A DNA stretch of 64,000 nucleotides from Nocardioides okcheonensis (GTDB taxonomy: Bacteria; Actinomycetota; Actinomycetes; Propionibacteriales; Nocardioidaceae): the NCBI RefSeq assembly GCF_020991065.1, contig NZ_CP087710.1:3286001-3350000 (forward strand). The letters run 5' to 3'. Within the stretch, counting starts at the first letter, position 1; each line of letters begins with the position of its first letter. A program made the position numbers and the translations under genes. Below the pieces are notes generated by a model. That model made no database searches. It had not been told where the DNA came from and saw nothing but the letters and a program-made list of their open reading frames with translations. Positions 15,880-28,323 of the stretch are shown one piece after another.

Positions 15880-16239
15880 ATGCAGCTCTACACGCCGATC
15901 CTGGCGCTGGCACTCATCGCGACGGGGTTCGCGGTCTTCTCCGTCGTCATCAGCGCCTTCACCGGACCCAAGCGCTACAACCGGGCGAAGCTCGACTCCT
16001 ACGAGTGCGGCATCGAGCCGACGCCGCAGCCCGTGGGCGGTGGCCGGTTCCCGGTGAAGTACTTCATCACCGCGATGCTCTTCATCGTCTTCGACATCGA
16101 GATCATCTTCCTCTACCCGTGGGCCGTCCACTTCGACGCGATGCGCCTGTTCGGACTGGTCGAGATGGTCCTGTTCATCGCCACTGTCTTCGTCGCGTAC
16201 GCCTACGTCTGGCGCCGCGGCGGCCTCGACTGGGACTGA
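15880..16239 (+). CDS. nuoA: NADH-quinone oxidoreductase subunit A
   Basis: Membrane-arm subunit of NDH-1, 119 residues, three membrane helices: about 5-27, 63-85 and 90-112. Conserved family segments: [11 protein letters not shown] (about 44-54) and the [21 protein letters not shown] stretch. ATG 15880 is selected by GGAAGGGAAG just upstream; the in-frame ATG at 15817 would add 21 hydrophilic residues across the dyad region and is unlikely. First gene of the 14-gene nuo operon, with its stop 10 bases before nuoB. Confidence 0.95.
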   Translation: MQLYTPILALALIATGFAVFSVVISAFTGPKRYNRAKLDSYECGIEPTPQPVGGGRFPVKYFITAMLFIVFDIEIIFLYPWAVHFDAMRLFGLVEMVLFIATVFVAYAYVWRRGGLDWD

Positions 16240-16249
16240 GGAAGCACCC

Positions 16250-16804
16250 ATGGGACTCGAAGAGAAGCTGCCGTCCGGCGTCCTGCTGACCACCGTCGAG
16301 GGGGTCGCCGGCTACATGCGCAAGGCCTCGTTCTGGCCCGCGACGTTCGGCCTGGCCTGCTGCGCCATCGAGATGATGACGACCGGCGGACCGAAGTACG
16401 ACCTCGCCCGCTTCGGCATGGAGGTCTTCCGCGCCAGCCCGCGCCAGGCCGACCTGATGATCGTGGCCGGCCGGGTGAGCCAGAAGATGGCCCCGGTCCT
16501 GCGCCAGATCTACGACCAGATGCCCGAGCCCAAGTGGGTGCTGGCGATGGGCGTGTGTGCCTCGTCGGGCGGCATGTTCAACAACTACGCGATCGTCCAG
16601 GGCGTCGACCACGTCGTGCCCGTCGACATGTACCTTCCCGGCTGCCCGCCGCGCCCGGAGATGCTCATCGACGCCATCCTCAAGCTCCACGACCAGGTCC
16701 AGTCCACCAAGCTGGGCGTCAACCGCACCAACGAGATCGCGGAGCTCGAGACCGCCGCGCTGCGCGCGCTCCCGACCTCGGAGATGAAGGGCCTGCTGCG
16801 GTGA
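16250..16804 (+). CDS. nuoB: NADH-quinone oxidoreductase subunit B
   Basis: Peripheral-arm subunit that carries the terminal [4Fe-4S] cluster N2, the electron donor to menaquinone; 184 residues. Cluster ligands are visible: tandem cysteines in [10 protein letters not shown] (about 37-38), GVCASSGG (about 102) and PGCPPRPE (about 132). The stop overlaps nuoC as GTGA. ATG 16250 follows GAGGAAG. Confidence 0.96.
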   Translation: MGLEEKLPSGVLLTTVEGVAGYMRKASFWPATFGLACCAIEMMTTGGPKYDLARFGMEVFRASPRQADLMIVAGRVSQKMAPVLRQIYDQMPEPKWVLAMGVCASSGGMFNNYAIVQGVDHVVPVDMYLPGCPPRPEMLIDAILKLHDQVQSTKLGVNRTNEIAELETAALRALPTSEMKGLLR

Positions 16805-17607
16805 GCGACGACAAGAGTGACCGGAACGAGTCGGCCCGCCCTGCCGAGGAGCGCAACCTCGAGAAGGCCAAGGCCGAGACCGGCACCGGCAGCGGCGTCG
16901 AGCAGCCCGCTCCGGAGCAGTCGCCGGAGAACGTCCCCGCCCCCACCGGCGAGGTGCGGGCCGTCGGCGAGCGCCGCGGCATGTTCGGCGTCAAGGGCTC
17001 GGGCGACACGTCCGGCTACGGCGGCCTGGTCAGCGCGACGGTGTTCCCGGCGCCGACCCAGCGTCCCTACGGCGGCTGGTTCGACGAGGTCGCGGACGCG
17101 CTGGAGGCGCGGCTGGGCGCGACCGACCTGACCACCGCCATCGAGTCCGTCGTGGTCCACCGCGGCGAGATCACCTTCCACGTCCGTCGCGAGGACCTGC
17201 CGTTCGTCGCGCAGATGCTCCGCGACGACGAGGCGCTGCGCTTCGAGCTCTGCTCGGGTGTCAGCGGCGTGCACTACCCGGACGACACGGGCCGCGAGCT
17301 CCACGCCGTCTACCACCTGACGTCGATGACCCACAACCGGCGGATCCGCGTCGAGGTCAGCGCGCCGGACTCCGACCCGCACGTGCCCAGCCTGGTGAGC
17401 ATCTACCCCACCCTCGACTGGCACGAGCGGGAGACGTACGACATGTTCGGGCTGGTCTTCGACGGCCACCCCGCTCTGACCCGGGTGCTCATGCCGGACG
17501 ACTGGCCGGGCCACCCGCAGCGCAAGGACTACCCGCTCGGCGGCATCCCCGTGGAGTACAAGGGCGGCAGCATCCCGCCGCCGGACCAGCGCAGGAGCTA
17601 CAACTGA
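16801..17607 (+). CDS. nuoC: NADH-quinone oxidoreductase subunit C, with N-terminal extension
   Basis: Quinone-module subunit of the hydrophilic arm, 268 residues. The conserved 30-kDa domain begins near residue 80 ([17 protein letters not shown]) and includes [35 protein letters not shown] and [16 protein letters not shown]. About 75 preceding residues are hydrophilic and E/P/G-rich ([18 protein letters not shown]), probably disordered, and lacking in the E. coli-type subunit. GTG 16801 overlaps the nuoB stop; an internal start would lack that coupling. nuoD follows after one base. Confidence 0.94.
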   Translation: MSDDKSDRNESARPAEERNLEKAKAETGTGSGVEQPAPEQSPENVPAPTGEVRAVGERRGMFGVKGSGDTSGYGGLVSATVFPAPTQRPYGGWFDEVADALEARLGATDLTTAIESVVVHRGEITFHVRREDLPFVAQMLRDDEALRFELCSGVSGVHYPDDTGRELHAVYHLTSMTHNRRIRVEVSAPDSDPHVPSLVSIYPTLDWHERETYDMFGLVFDGHPALTRVLMPDDWPGHPQRKDYPLGGIPVEYKGGSIPPPDQRRSYN

Positions 17608-17608
17608 C

Positions 17609-18949
17609 ATGACCACCGAACAGGACTTCTACGCGGCCCCCGGCGACACCAGCCAGGGCAAGGTGTTCACCGTCACGGGCCAGGACTGGGACTCGGTCAC
17701 GCAGAGCATCGGCGAGTCCGCCGAGGAGCGGGTCGTGGTCAACATGGGTCCGCAGCACCCCTCGACCCACGGCGTGCTGCGGCTGATCCTCGAGCTCGAG
17801 GGCGAGACCGTGACCGAGGCCCGCTGCGGCATCGGCTACCTCCACACCGGCATCGAGAAGAACATGGAGTACCGCTCCTGGGTGCAGGGCACCACCTTCT
17901 GCACCCGGATGGACTACCTCTCGCCGTTCTACAACGAGGCCGCCTACGTGCTCGGCGTGGAGCGCCTGCTCGACATCGAGGACGACGTCCCCGAGAAGGC
18001 GCAGGTCATGCGGGTGCTCCTGATGGAGCTCAACCGGATGTCGTCCCACCTCGTCGCCATCGCGACCGGCGGCATGGAGATCGGCGCCCTGACGGTCATG
18101 ACCATCGGGTTCCGCGAGCGCGAGCTCGTGCTCGACCTCTTCGAGCTGATCACCGGCCTGCGGATGAACCACGCGTTCATCCGCCCCGGCGGCGTCGCCC
18201 AGGACCTCCCGCCCGGTGCCCTCGACGAGATCCGTGACTTCATCGCCCTGATGAAGAAGCGGCTGCCCGAGTACGCCGCGCTCTGCAACGCCAACCCGAT
18301 CTTCAAGGGGCGCCTCGACGGGGTCGGCCACCTCGACCTCGCCGGCTGCCTCGCGCTGGGCATCACCGGTCCGGTGCTGCGCTCCACCGGCTACGCCTGG
18401 GACCTGCGCAAGACCCAGCCCTACTGCGGCTACGAGGACTACGACTTCGAGGTCCAGACCTGGGACACCTGCGACTCCTACGGCCGGTTCCGGATCCGGC
18501 TCAACGAGATGTGGGAGTCGCTGAAGATCGTCGAGCAGGCGGCAGACCGGCTCGCCGGGCTCGAGGGCGCGCCGGTCATGGTCGGCGACAAGAAGATCGC
18601 CTGGCCCAGCCAGCTCGCCATCGGCAGCGACGGCATGGGCAACAGCCTGGACCACATCCGCCACATCATGGGCGAGTCCATGGAGGCGCTGATCCACCAC
18701 TTCAAGCTGGTGACCGAGGGCTTCCGGGTCCCGGCCGGCCAGGCCTACGTCCCGATCGAGTCGCCCCGCGGCGAGCTGGGGGCCCACGTGGTCTCCGACG
18801 GCGGCACCCGCCCGTTCCGCGCCCACTTCCGCGACCCGTCCTTCACCAACCTGCAGGCGACGAGCGTGATGAGCGAGGGCGGCATGGTCGCCGACGTCAT
18901 CGTCGCGATCGCCTCCATCGACCCCGTCATGGGAGGCGTCGACCGATGA
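17609..18949 (+). CDS. nuoD: NADH-quinone oxidoreductase subunit D
   Basis: 49-kDa subunit that forms the quinone-binding pocket with NuoB; 446 residues. Signatures: [15 protein letters not shown] (about 45-59) with the pocket histidines, [41 protein letters not shown] and the C-terminal [16 protein letters not shown] 17609 lies one base after the nuoC stop, and the stop overlaps nuoE as ATGA. Length is standard for the separate NuoD type (nuoC and nuoD not fused). Confidence 0.96.
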   Translation: MTTEQDFYAAPGDTSQGKVFTVTGQDWDSVTQSIGESAEERVVVNMGPQHPSTHGVLRLILELEGETVTEARCGIGYLHTGIEKNMEYRSWVQGTTFCTRMDYLSPFYNEAAYVLGVERLLDIEDDVPEKAQVMRVLLMELNRMSSHLVAIATGGMEIGALTVMTIGFRERELVLDLFELITGLRMNHAFIRPGGVAQDLPPGALDEIRDFIALMKKRLPEYAALCNANPIFKGRLDGVGHLDLAGCLALGITGPVLRSTGYAWDLRKTQPYCGYEDYDFEVQTWDTCDSYGRFRIRLNEMWESLKIVEQAADRLAGLEGAPVMVGDKKIAWPSQLAIGSDGMGNSLDHIRHIMGESMEALIHHFKLVTEGFRVPAGQAYVPIESPRGELGAHVVSDGGTRPFRAHFRDPSFTNLQATSVMSEGGMVADVIVAIASIDPVMGGVDR

Positions 18950-19598
18950 CCCTGGACCAGAAGACCTGGGCCGAGCTGCGCGAGGTCGCGGCCCGCTACC
19001 CCGAGGCGCGCTCCGGTCTGCTCCCGATGCTGCACCTCGTGCAGTCGGTCGAGGGCAAGGTGACGCCGGAGGGCATCGAGGCCTGCGCCGAGATCCTCGG
19101 GATCAGCGCCGCCGAGGTCAACGGAGTCGCGACCTTCTACACGATGTACAAGCGCAAGCCGGTCGGCGACTACCACGTCGGCGTCTGCACCAACACGCTG
19201 TGCGCGGTGCTCGGCGGCGACCTCATCTTCGAGCGGCTCAAGGAGCACCTCGACGTCGGCAACGACGAGACCACCGAGGACGGCACGATCACCCTCGAGC
19301 ACCTCGAGTGCAACGCGGCGTGCGACTACGCCCCGGTGATGATGGTCAACTGGGAGTTCATGGACAACCAGACCCCCGAGTCGGCCGTCCAGGTCGTCGA
19401 CGACCTGCGCGCGGGCAAGGAGGTCCACTCCACCCGCGGACCGCGGCTGTGCACCTGGCGCGAGGCCGAGCGCGTGCTCGCCGGCTTCCCCGACGACCGC
19501 GCGGACGAGGGCCCCTCCGCCGGTCCCGCCTCGCTGGTGGGCCTGAAGATCGCCCGGGAGAGGGGCTGGACGGCCCCGTCCGACAAGGGGGAGAGCAA

Positions 19599-19602
<4 letters not shown>
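18946..19602 (+). CDS. nuoE: NADH-quinone oxidoreductase subunit E
   Basis: NADH-module subunit with the [2Fe-2S] cluster N1a; 218 residues. The thioredoxin-like cluster domain holds the ligand pairs CTNTLC (about 81-86) and CNAAC (about 121-125). The N-terminal helical part has [19 protein letters not shown] and [12 protein letters not shown]-terminal tail of some 50 residues ([17 protein letters not shown]) is longer than in E. coli. Starts within ATGA of nuoD and ends within GTGA of nuoF. Confidence 0.95.
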
Positions 19603-20914
<1,312 letters not shown>

Positions 20915-20918
<4 letters not shown>

Positions 20919-23338
20919 CGACCACCCCGGAGAAGACGGACCTGGTCACCCTGACCATCGACGGCGTCCAGGTCAGCGTCCCGAAGGACACCCTGGTCAT
21001 CCGCGCCGCCGAGCAGGTCGGGGTGCAGATCCCGCGCTTCTGCGACCACCCGCTCCTCGACCCGGTCGGCGCCTGCCGCCAGTGCCTGGTCGACATCCCC
21101 GACGCCGGCAACGGTCGCGGCTTCCCGAAGCCGCAGGCCTCCTGCACGCTGCCGGTCGCCGACGGCATGGTGGTCAACACCCAGGCGACCAGCGAGGTGG
21201 CCGACAAGGCCCAGCAGGGCGTCATGGAGTTCCTGCTGATCAACCACCCGCTCGACTGCCCGGTCTGCGACAAGGGCGGCGAGTGCCCCCTGCAGAACCA
21301 GGCGATGAGCAACGGCCGCGGCGAGAGCCGGTTCGCCGAGAACGGCGGCGTGAAGCGGACCTTCCCCAAGCCGATCAACATCTCCGCGCAGGTCCTGCTC
21401 GACCGCGAGCGCTGCGTGCTGTGCGCGCGCTGCACCCGCTTCTCCGAGCAGGTCGCCGGCGACCCGTTCATCGCGCTCGCCGAGCGCGGGGCGCTCCAGC
21501 AGGTCGCGATCTACGAGCGCGAGCCCTACCAGAGCTACTTCTCCGGCAACGCCATCCAGATCTGCCCGGTCGGCGCGCTCACCTCCGCCGACTACCGCTT
21601 CCGCTCGCGCCCCTTCGACCTCGTCTCCACGCCCGCCGTGGCCGAGCACGACGCCTGCGGCGCCGCGATCCGCGTCGACCACCGGCGCGGCAAGGTGATG
21701 CGCCGGCTCTCCGGCAACGACCCCGAGGTCAACGAGGAGTGGATCAGCGACAAGGACCGCTTCGCGTTCCGCTACGCCCAGGTCGAGGACCGGATCACCT
21801 ACCCGCAGGTCCGCGAGGACGGCGTGCTCCGCCCGGCGTCGTGGCCCGAGGCCTTCGCGGTCGCCGCCCGCGGCCTGCGCGACGCGGGAGCGTCCGCGGT
21901 CCTCACCGGCGGTCGCCTGACCGCCGAGGACGCCTACGCCTACGCCAAGTTCGCGCGGGTCTCGCTCGGCACCCACGACATCGACTTCCGCGCCCGCCCG
22001 CACAGCGCCGAGGAGGCCAGCTTCCTCGCCGCCCACGTCGCCCTGTCCGGCGACGTCACCTACGCCGACCTCGAGGCGGCTCCCGTCGTCGTGCTGCTCG
22101 GCCTCGAGCCCGAGGACGAGGCGGCGACGATCTTCCTGCGGCTGCGCAAGGCGGCCCGCAAGGGTCGTACGCAGGTCGTCTCGGTCGCGCCGTGGACCTC
22201 GCGCGGGCTGCGCAAGATGAAGGGCCGCCTGGTCCCCGCCGCCCCCGGCGCCGAGGTCGAGGCGATCGAGTCGCTCAAGGACGCCGAGCACGGCGTCACC
22301 CGGGACGCGGTGATCCTCGTCGGTGAGCGGCTCGCCGCCACCCACGGTGCGCTCTCGGCCGCGGCCGCGCTGGCCGCCACGACCGGTGCCCGCCTCGCGT
22401 GGGTGCCCCGGCGCGCCGGTGACCGCGGTGCCGTCGAGGCCGGCGCGCTGCCCACCCTCCTCCCGGGCGGTCGCCCGGTCGCGGAGGCGTCGGCCCGTGT
22501 CGACGTCGGCGCCGCGTGGGGCGTGGACCTGCCCGCCAAGGCCGGTCGCGACGGCAACGCGATCGTCGCCGCGCTCGCCAAGGGCGACCTCGGCGGAGTG
22601 GTCGTCGCGGGCGTCGACCCCGACGACACCGCCGACCCGGCCGCCTTCCGCGCCGCGCTCGACGCCGCCGGCTTCGTGGTGAGCCTCGAGCTGCGCGAGA
22701 GCGACGTGACCCGCGTCGCCGACGTGGTGCTCCCCGTCGCACCGGTGACCGACAAGGCCGGCACGTTCGTGACCTGGGACGGTCGGGCCCGGTCGTTCGA
22801 CGCCGTCTTCAGCAACCCGGCGTCGCTGCCCGACCTGCGGGTGCTCGCCGGCATCTCCGAGGAGCTCGAGGCGCTCGGCACCGGCCGGGCGCTCGGCTTC
22901 CGCACCGTCGCGGAGGCGCGCGCCGAGATGGAGGCGCTCGGTCCCTGGGACGGCGCCCGTCCCGCGGTCGACGCCGGCAAGGCACCGCGCGCCCCCAAGG
23001 CGCGCGCGGGCGGCTTCGCCCTCGCCACCTGGAAGCAGCTGGTCGACCTCGGCTCGATGCAGGACGGCGAGCAGCACCTGCGCGCCACCGCCCGTCGCCC
23101 GGTCGCCCGGGTCAACCAGGCGGCGTACGACGCGCTGTTCGGCCTGGTCGACGACGCCAGCGCGGGCCCGCAGTCGGCCACGTTGACCGGCGACCGCGGC
23201 AGCGTCACGCTGCCCGTCGAGGTCGCGGACCTGCCCGACGAGGTCGTCTGGGTCCCGGCCCGGTCCTTCGGACGCGGCGTGCTGGCCGACCTCGCCTCAC
23301 CCGGCAGCACGGTCACCTTGAAGGGAGCCTCCTCATGA
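20915..23338 (+). CDS. nuoG: NADH-quinone oxidoreductase subunit G
   Basis: Large iron-sulfur subunit of the NADH arm, 807 residues. Ligands: [2Fe-2S] C43, C54, C57 and C77; the His-Cys cluster [14 protein letters not shown] (H111, C115, C118, C124); and a [4Fe-4S] set [11 protein letters not shown] plus QICPVGAL. The molybdopterin-oxidoreductase-like part follows from about 230. Where some bacterial NuoG carry the extra N7 cluster (CxxCxxxC), only one cysteine is present (EHDACGAAI), so N7 is probably absent. The C-terminal third is alanine/valine-rich and poorly conserved. The ATG overlaps the nuoF stop. Confidence 0.95.
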
Positions 23339-24669
23339 TGAGCATCCTGCCCCTCGCGGCCGACCTCCCCGACGCGGAGCTGGGCCAGTTCGGCCAGGAC
23401 CCGTGGTGGGTGATCGCGCTCAAGGCGGTCTTCATCTTCGTGATCCTCGTGCTGCTGACGCTGTTCAACATCTGGTTCGAGCGCCGGGTCGTGGCCCGGA
23501 TGCAGCACCGCGTCGGCCCCAACGTGCACGGCCCGTTCGGCCTGCTGCAGTCGCTCGCCGACGGCGTCAAGCTGGCGCTGAAGGAGGACATCGTCCCCAA
23601 GGCGGCCGACAAGGTCGTCTTCCTGATCGCCCCGGTGATCGCGACCGTCCCGGCGTTCGTGACCTGGGCGGTGATCCCGTTCGGGCCCGAGGTCAACTTC
23701 TTCGGCCACCGCACCCCGCTGCAGCTCACCGACATGCCGGTGGCGGTGCTCTTCGTGCTCGCCATCGCCTCGATCGGCATCTACGGCATAGTGCTCGGCG
23801 GCTGGTCGTCCGGCTCGACGTACTCGCTGCTCGGCGGCCTGCGCTCGAGCGCCCAGATGATCTCCTACGAGGTCGCGATGGGCCTCGCGCTCGTCGCGGT
23901 CTTCCTCTACGCCGGCTCGATGTCGACCTCCGAGATCGTGGCCGCGCAGGACCGGCTGTGGTTCGGCCTGATCCTGCTGCCGTCGTTCGTCATCTACATG
24001 ATCGCGATGGTCGGCGAGACCAACCGCGCGCCGTTCGACCTCCCGGAGGCCGAGGGCGAGCTGGTCGGCGGCTTCCACACCGAGTACAGCAGCCTCAAGT
24101 TCGCGCTGTTCTTCCTCGCCGAGTACATCAACCTCGCCACCGTGTCCGCGATCGCCACGACGCTCTTCCTCGGCGGCTGGGCCGCCCCCTGGGGCATCGA
24201 GAACATCTGGGACGGCGCCAACTCCGGCTACTGGCCGCTGCTGTGGTTCTTCGGCAAGGTCTTCTGCTTCGTCTTCCTCTTCGTCTGGCTGCGCGGCTCG
24301 CTGCCGCGCATGCGCTACGACCAGTTCATGGCGCTGGGCTGGAAGGTGCTGATCCCGGTGTCGCTGGCGTGGATCGTCGCGGTCGCGACCATCCGGGTGA
24401 TCTCGCTCGAGGGCAACATCAACCGCACCTACCTCGTCGCCGCGATCGCCGTGCTGCTCGTGCTCACCGTCGGGCTGATGTTCCTCGGCGACGGCAAGGA
24501 CGAGCCCGCCCCGGTCGCCGAGCCCGAGCAGCCGCACGACGCGTTCGCCGGCGGCTTCCCGGTGCCGCCGATGCCCGCCGGCGGAGCCGTGCGCGGTGGC
24601 GCCGCCCCGCTGACGTTCACCACCGGTCGCACCACCGTCACCGCAGCAGCGGAGGAGAACCATGAGTGA
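23335..24669 (+). CDS. nuoH: NADH-quinone oxidoreductase subunit H
   Basis: Membrane-arm subunit that contacts the quinone site; 444 residues with about eight or nine helices. Conserved blocks: [20 protein letters not shown] (near 43-62), [29 protein letters not shown] and [20 protein letters not shown] (near 223-242). A proline-rich cytoplasmic tail of about 60 residues ([18 protein letters not shown]) extends beyond the E. coli-type end. The start ATG ATG at 23335 overlaps the nuoG stop; the 3' end overlaps nuoI by eight bases. Confidence 0.96.
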   Translation: MMSILPLAADLPDAELGQFGQDPWWVIALKAVFIFVILVLLTLFNIWFERRVVARMQHRVGPNVHGPFGLLQSLADGVKLALKEDIVPKAADKVVFLIAPVIATVPAFVTWAVIPFGPEVNFFGHRTPLQLTDMPVAVLFVLAIASIGIYGIVLGGWSSGSTYSLLGGLRSSAQMISYEVAMGLALVAVFLYAGSMSTSEIVAAQDRLWFGLILLPSFVIYMIAMVGETNRAPFDLPEAEGELVGGFHTEYSSLKFALFFLAEYINLATVSAIATTLFLGGWAAPWGIENIWDGANSGYWPLLWFFGKVFCFVFLFVWLRGSLPRMRYDQFMALGWKVLIPVSLAWIVAVATIRVISLEGNINRTYLVAAIAVLLVLTVGLMFLGDGKDEPAPVAEPEQPHDAFAGGFPVPPMPAGGAVRGGAAPLTFTTGRTTVTAAAEENHE

Positions 24670-25219
24670 CCCGAACCAGCCCTCGAAGGGCGTCAAGGAG
24701 TCCCTCTGGGACCCGATCGCCGGCTTCGGCGTCACCTTCCGGACGATGTTCAAGAAGGTCGTCACCGAGCAGTACCCCTTCGAGAAGATGCCGACCGCGC
24801 CGCGGTTCCACGGGCGCCACCAGCTCAACCGGTGGCCCGACGGGCTGGAGAAGTGCATCGGCTGCGAGCTGTGCGCCTGGGCCTGCCCGGCCGACGCGAT
24901 CTACGTCGAGGGTGCCTCCAACAGCGACGCCCCCGACGCCGACGGCAACAGCCAGCGGTTCAGCCCCGGCGAGCGCTACGGCCGCGTCTACCAGATCAAC
25001 TACCTGCGCTGCATCCTGTGCGGGCTGTGCATCGAGGCGTGCCCGACGCGCGCGCTGACGATGACCAACGAGTACGAGCTGGCCGACGACAACCGCGCCG
25101 ACCTGATCTACGAGAAGTCCGACCTGCTCGCCCCGCTGCTGCCGGGCATGGAGCAGCCGCCGCACCCGATGCGCCTCGGCGACGACGAGGGCGACTACTA
25201 CAGGGGGACGACTCGATGA
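24662..25219 (+). CDS. nuoI: NADH-quinone oxidoreductase subunit I
   Basis: TYKY-type ferredoxin subunit, 185 residues, that relays electrons through clusters N6a and N6b. Two canonical CxxCxxCxxxCP motifs: [12 protein letters not shown] (about 62-73) and [12 protein letters not shown] (about 117-128). The N terminus carries an amphipathic segment ([16 protein letters not shown]). ATG 24662 lies inside the last codons of nuoH, and the stop overlaps nuoJ as ATGA. Confidence 0.97.
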   Translation: MSDPNQPSKGVKESLWDPIAGFGVTFRTMFKKVVTEQYPFEKMPTAPRFHGRHQLNRWPDGLEKCIGCELCAWACPADAIYVEGASNSDAPDADGNSQRFSPGERYGRVYQINYLRCILCGLCIEACPTRALTMTNEYELADDNRADLIYEKSDLLAPLLPGMEQPPHPMRLGDDEGDYYRGTTR

Positions 25220-26028
25220 CCTTCTGGATCCTTGCCCCGATCATGGTCGCGGCGGCGCTCGGCATCCTGTTCGTCCGCAAGGCCGTCCACGCCGCGCTGC
25301 TCCTGGCCGTGGTCATGATCAGCCTGGCGTTCCTCTACGCCGTCCTGGACGCGCCGTTCCTCTTCGCGGTCCAGATCATCGTCTACACCGGCGCCATCCT
25401 CATGCTGTTCCTCTTCGTGATGATGCTGATCGGCGTCGACGCCTCCGACTCGGTCGTGGAGACCATCCGCGGCCAGCGGGTGATGGCGGTGCTGCTCGGC
25501 CTGGTCTTCGGGGCCGTGCTGGTCATCGGGATCGGCCAGGTCGCCCTCGGCACGGCCGTCGGCCTCGACGAGGCCAACACCGGCGGCAACGTGCCGGCGA
25601 TCGCCAACATCCTGTTCTCGCGCTACGTCTTCGCCTTCGAGGCCACCAGCGCGCTGCTGATCACCGCCGCGCTCGGCGCGATGGTGCTCGCCCACCGCGA
25701 GCGGCTCACCCCGAAGGCGACGCAGGCCGAGCTCGCCGCGCAGCGCATCCGCGACTACGCCGAGCACGGCAAGCACCCCGGCCCGCTGCCCTCGCCGGGT
25801 GTCTACGCCCGCCACAACGCGGTCGACACGCCCGCCCTGCTGCCCGACGGGACCGCCGCCGAGTCGTCGGTGTCGCGCGTGCTCGCCGCCCGCGGCACGG
25901 TCCGCTCCGCCCCGGCGCTCGCCGACGACATCGACGAGGTGCGCCGCCAGATCGGCGACCCCGGCACCGCGCCCGAGACGTCCGGCAAGGACGGCGCTCC
26001 CGCGAGCACGACGGAGGACGTGAAGTGA
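25216..26028 (+). CDS. nuoJ: NADH-quinone oxidoreductase subunit J, with long C-terminal tail
   Basis: Membrane subunit, 270 residues; five helices within the first 165 residues, including the conserved [20 protein letters not shown] (about 50-69). After the last helix a hydrophilic tail of about 105 residues ([20 protein letters not shown], later [14 protein letters not shown]) is predicted to be cytoplasmic and helical; E. coli NuoJ largely lacks it. Starts in ATGA of nuoI and ends in GTGA of nuoK. Confidence 0.94.
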   Translation: MTFWILAPIMVAAALGILFVRKAVHAALLLAVVMISLAFLYAVLDAPFLFAVQIIVYTGAILMLFLFVMMLIGVDASDSVVETIRGQRVMAVLLGLVFGAVLVIGIGQVALGTAVGLDEANTGGNVPAIANILFSRYVFAFEATSALLITAALGAMVLAHRERLTPKATQAELAAQRIRDYAEHGKHPGPLPSPGVYARHNAVDTPALLPDGTAAESSVSRVLAARGTVRSAPALADDIDEVRRQIGDPGTAPETSGKDGAPASTTEDVK

Positions 26029-26318
26029 CCCAGTACGTCGTTCTCTCCGCGATCCTCTTCACGATCGGCTGCGTGGGGGTGCTCACCCGCCGCAACGCCA
26101 TCGTGGTGTTCATGTGCGTCGAGCTGATGCTCAACGCGTGCAACCTCGCGTTCGTCGCCTTCGCCCGCCAGCACGGCAACCTCGACGGCCAGATCACCGC
26201 CTTCTTCGTGATGGTCGTGGCAGCCGCCGAGGTCGTGATCGGCCTCGCGATCATCATGACCATCTTCCGCACCCGACGTTCGGCCTCGGTCGACGACGCC
26301 AGCCTGCTGAAGTACTGA
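26025..26318 (+). CDS. nuoK: NADH-quinone oxidoreductase subunit K
   Basis: 97-residue proton-channel subunit homologous to MrpC, with three helices. The buried glutamates typical of the family are present: one in [13 protein letters not shown] (helix 2, about residue 33) and one in [13 protein letters not shown] (helix 3, about residue 69). GTG 26025 overlaps the nuoJ stop as GTGA; nuoL follows after 10 bases with its own ribosome site. Confidence 0.96.
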   Translation: MTQYVVLSAILFTIGCVGVLTRRNAIVVFMCVELMLNACNLAFVAFARQHGNLDGQITAFFVMVVAAAEVVIGLAIIMTIFRTRRSASVDDASLLKY

Positions 26319-26328
26319 GGGAGCGCTC

Positions 26329-28323
26329 GTGAACCTGTTGTCCCACCCGGTGCTCCTCACCGGCCTGCCCCTGGCCGACGAGGGCGCGCACGCCCCTGTG
26401 GTCGCGCCCGACATGGGCAGCGGCGGCGTGTTCGACCTGCTCTGGCTGGTCATCGCCCTGCCGCTGCTCGGCGCGGTGGTGCTGCTCGGCGTCGCCCCGT
26501 TCCTGCCGGCGTCGCTGCGCGCCGCGGTCGACAAGCACGGCCACCTCCTCGGCACCGCCCTGGCCGCGCTCTCCTTCGTGCTCAGCCTCACGCTGTTCCT
26601 CACGCTGCTGGGCCGCGACGCCGAGGAGCGCCAGGTCGGCCAGCAGCTGTGGACCTGGTTCGAGACCGGCTCGCTGCGCGTCGGCATGGACCTGCTCTAC
26701 GACCCGCTGGCGGCGCTGTTCCTGCTGCTGATCACCGGCGTTGGCTCGCTGATCCACGTCTACGCGATCGGCTACATGGCGCACGACCCGCGCCGCCGCC
26801 GGTTCTTCGGCTACCTCAACCTCTTCGTCGCGGCGATGCTGACGCTGATCCTGTCGGCGAACTTCGTGGGCCTGTTCCTCGGGTGGGAGGGCGTGGGCCT
26901 CGCGTCGTACCTCCTCATCGGGTTCTGGCAGCACAAGCCGTCGGCGGCCGCCGCCGCGAAGAAGGCGTTCGTCATCAACCGCGTCGGCGACATCGGCCTG
27001 ACGCTGGCGATCGCGCTGATGTTCGCCACCTTCGGCACCACCGACTTCGGTGCGGTCAGCGAGCTCGCCGGCGAGGCCGACCAGGCGACGCTCAACGCGC
27101 TCGGCCTGCTGCTCCTCCTCGGCGCCTGCGGCAAGTCCGCCCAGGTCCCGCTGCAGTCGTGGCTGCTCGACGCGATGGAGGGCCCGACCCCGGTGTCGGC
27201 GCTCATCCACGCCGCGACCATGGTCACCGCGGGCGTCTACCTCGTGGTCCGCGCCAACTTCATCTACGAGCTCACCCCGGTCGCGCAGACCGCGGTCGTG
27301 GTGGTCGCCACCGTCACGCTGCTGTGGGGCGCGATCCTCGGCTGCGCCAAGGACGACATCAAGAAGGCGCTCGCCGGATCGACGATGAGCCAGATCGGCT
27401 ACATGATGCTCGCCGCCGGCCTCGGCCCCGCCGGCTACCCGTACGCCATCTTCCACCTGCTGACCCACGGCTTCTTCAAGGCCAACATGTTCCTGGGCGC
27501 CGGCTCGGTCATGCACGGGATGGACGACGACGTCGACATGCGCCACTACGGTGCGCTGCGCTCGGCGATGCCGGTCACCTTCCTGACCTTCGCGATGGGC
27601 TACCTCGCGATCATCGGCTTCCCCGGGTTCTCCGGCTTCTGGTCCAAGGACCGGATCATCGAGACCGCGCTGGCCGACAACCTGCTCGTCGGCATCCTCG
27701 CCCTCGTCGGCGCCGGCATCACCGCGTTCTACATGACGCGGCTGATGCTGCTGACCTTCTTCGGCGAGAAGCGCTGGGAGAAGAACGTCCACCCGCACGA
27801 GTCGCCCAAGGTGATGACGTTCCCGCTCATCGTGCTGGCCGCGCTGTCGGTCCTGGGCGGCGTGCTGCTGCTCGGCGACTGGATCAAGACCTGGCTCGAG
27901 CCGGTCACCGGCACCGTCGAGCACCACGAGCCGCCGCTGCCTGCGCTGGTGATCACGCTGATCATCACCGCGGTCGTCGCGGCCGGGGTCGCGACCGCCT
28001 GGTTCCTCGTCGGCAAGCGCGACGTCCCGCGCACCGCGCCGACCGAGGTCTCCTTCGCGACCCGCGCGGCCCGCGCCGACCTCTACGGCGACGCGATCAA
28101 CGACGCGGTGGTGGTGCGACCCGGATCCTCGCTGGTCGCCGGCCTGCTGCGCGTCGACCGCGGCGGGGTCGACGGTGCCGTCATGGGCGGAGCCGCCGCG
28201 GTCGGTGGCATCTCCCGGACGCTGCGTCGCGTCCAGAACGGCTTCGTCCGCTCCTACGCCCTGTCCCTCCTCGGTGGCGCCCTGCTGGTCGTCCTCGCTC
28301 TCCTGGCGGTGAACCTCGGATGA
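26329..28323 (+). CDS. nuoL: NADH-quinone oxidoreductase subunit L
   Basis: Antiporter-like proton-pumping subunit, 664 residues, about 16 helices plus the lateral helix at the C terminus. Signatures: [19 protein letters not shown] (about 184-202, with the key glutamate), [20 protein letters not shown] (about 266-285), [20 protein letters not shown] and [22 protein letters not shown] 26329 is preceded by GAGGGAG. The stop overlaps nuoM (ATGA). Confidence 0.96.
   Translation: MNLLSHPVLLTGLPLADEGAHAPVVAPDMGSGGVFDLLWLVIALPLLGAVVLLGVAPFLPASLRAAVDKHGHLLGTALAALSFVLSLTLFLTLLGRDAEERQVGQQLWTWFETGSLRVGMDLLYDPLAALFLLLITGVGSLIHVYAIGYMAHDPRRRRFFGYLNLFVAAMLTLILSANFVGLFLGWEGVGLASYLLIGFWQHKPSAAAAAKKAFVINRVGDIGLTLAIALMFATFGTTDFGAVSELAGEADQATLNALGLLLLLGACGKSAQVPLQSWLLDAMEGPTPVSALIHAATMVTAGVYLVVRANFIYELTPVAQTAVVVVATVTLLWGAILGCAKDDIKKALAGSTMSQIGYMMLAAGLGPAGYPYAIFHLLTHGFFKANMFLGAGSVMHGMDDDVDMRHYGALRSAMPVTFLTFAMGYLAIIGFPGFSGFWSKDRIIETALADNLLVGILALVGAGITAFYMTRLMLLTFFGEKRWEKNVHPHESPKVMTFPLIVLAALSVLGGVLLLGDWIKTWLEPVTGTVEHHEPPLPALVITLIITAVVAAGVATAWFLVGKRDVPRTAPTEVSFATRAARADLYGDAINDAVVVRPGSSLVAGLLRVDRGGVDGAVMGGAAAVGGISRTLRRVQNGFVRSYALSLLGGALLVVLALLAVNLG

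Noticed and set aside
22060..24858. 932-codon minus-strand frame over nuoG/nuoH
   Set aside because: Antisense shadow; nuoG, nuoH and nuoI are certain on the plus strand.
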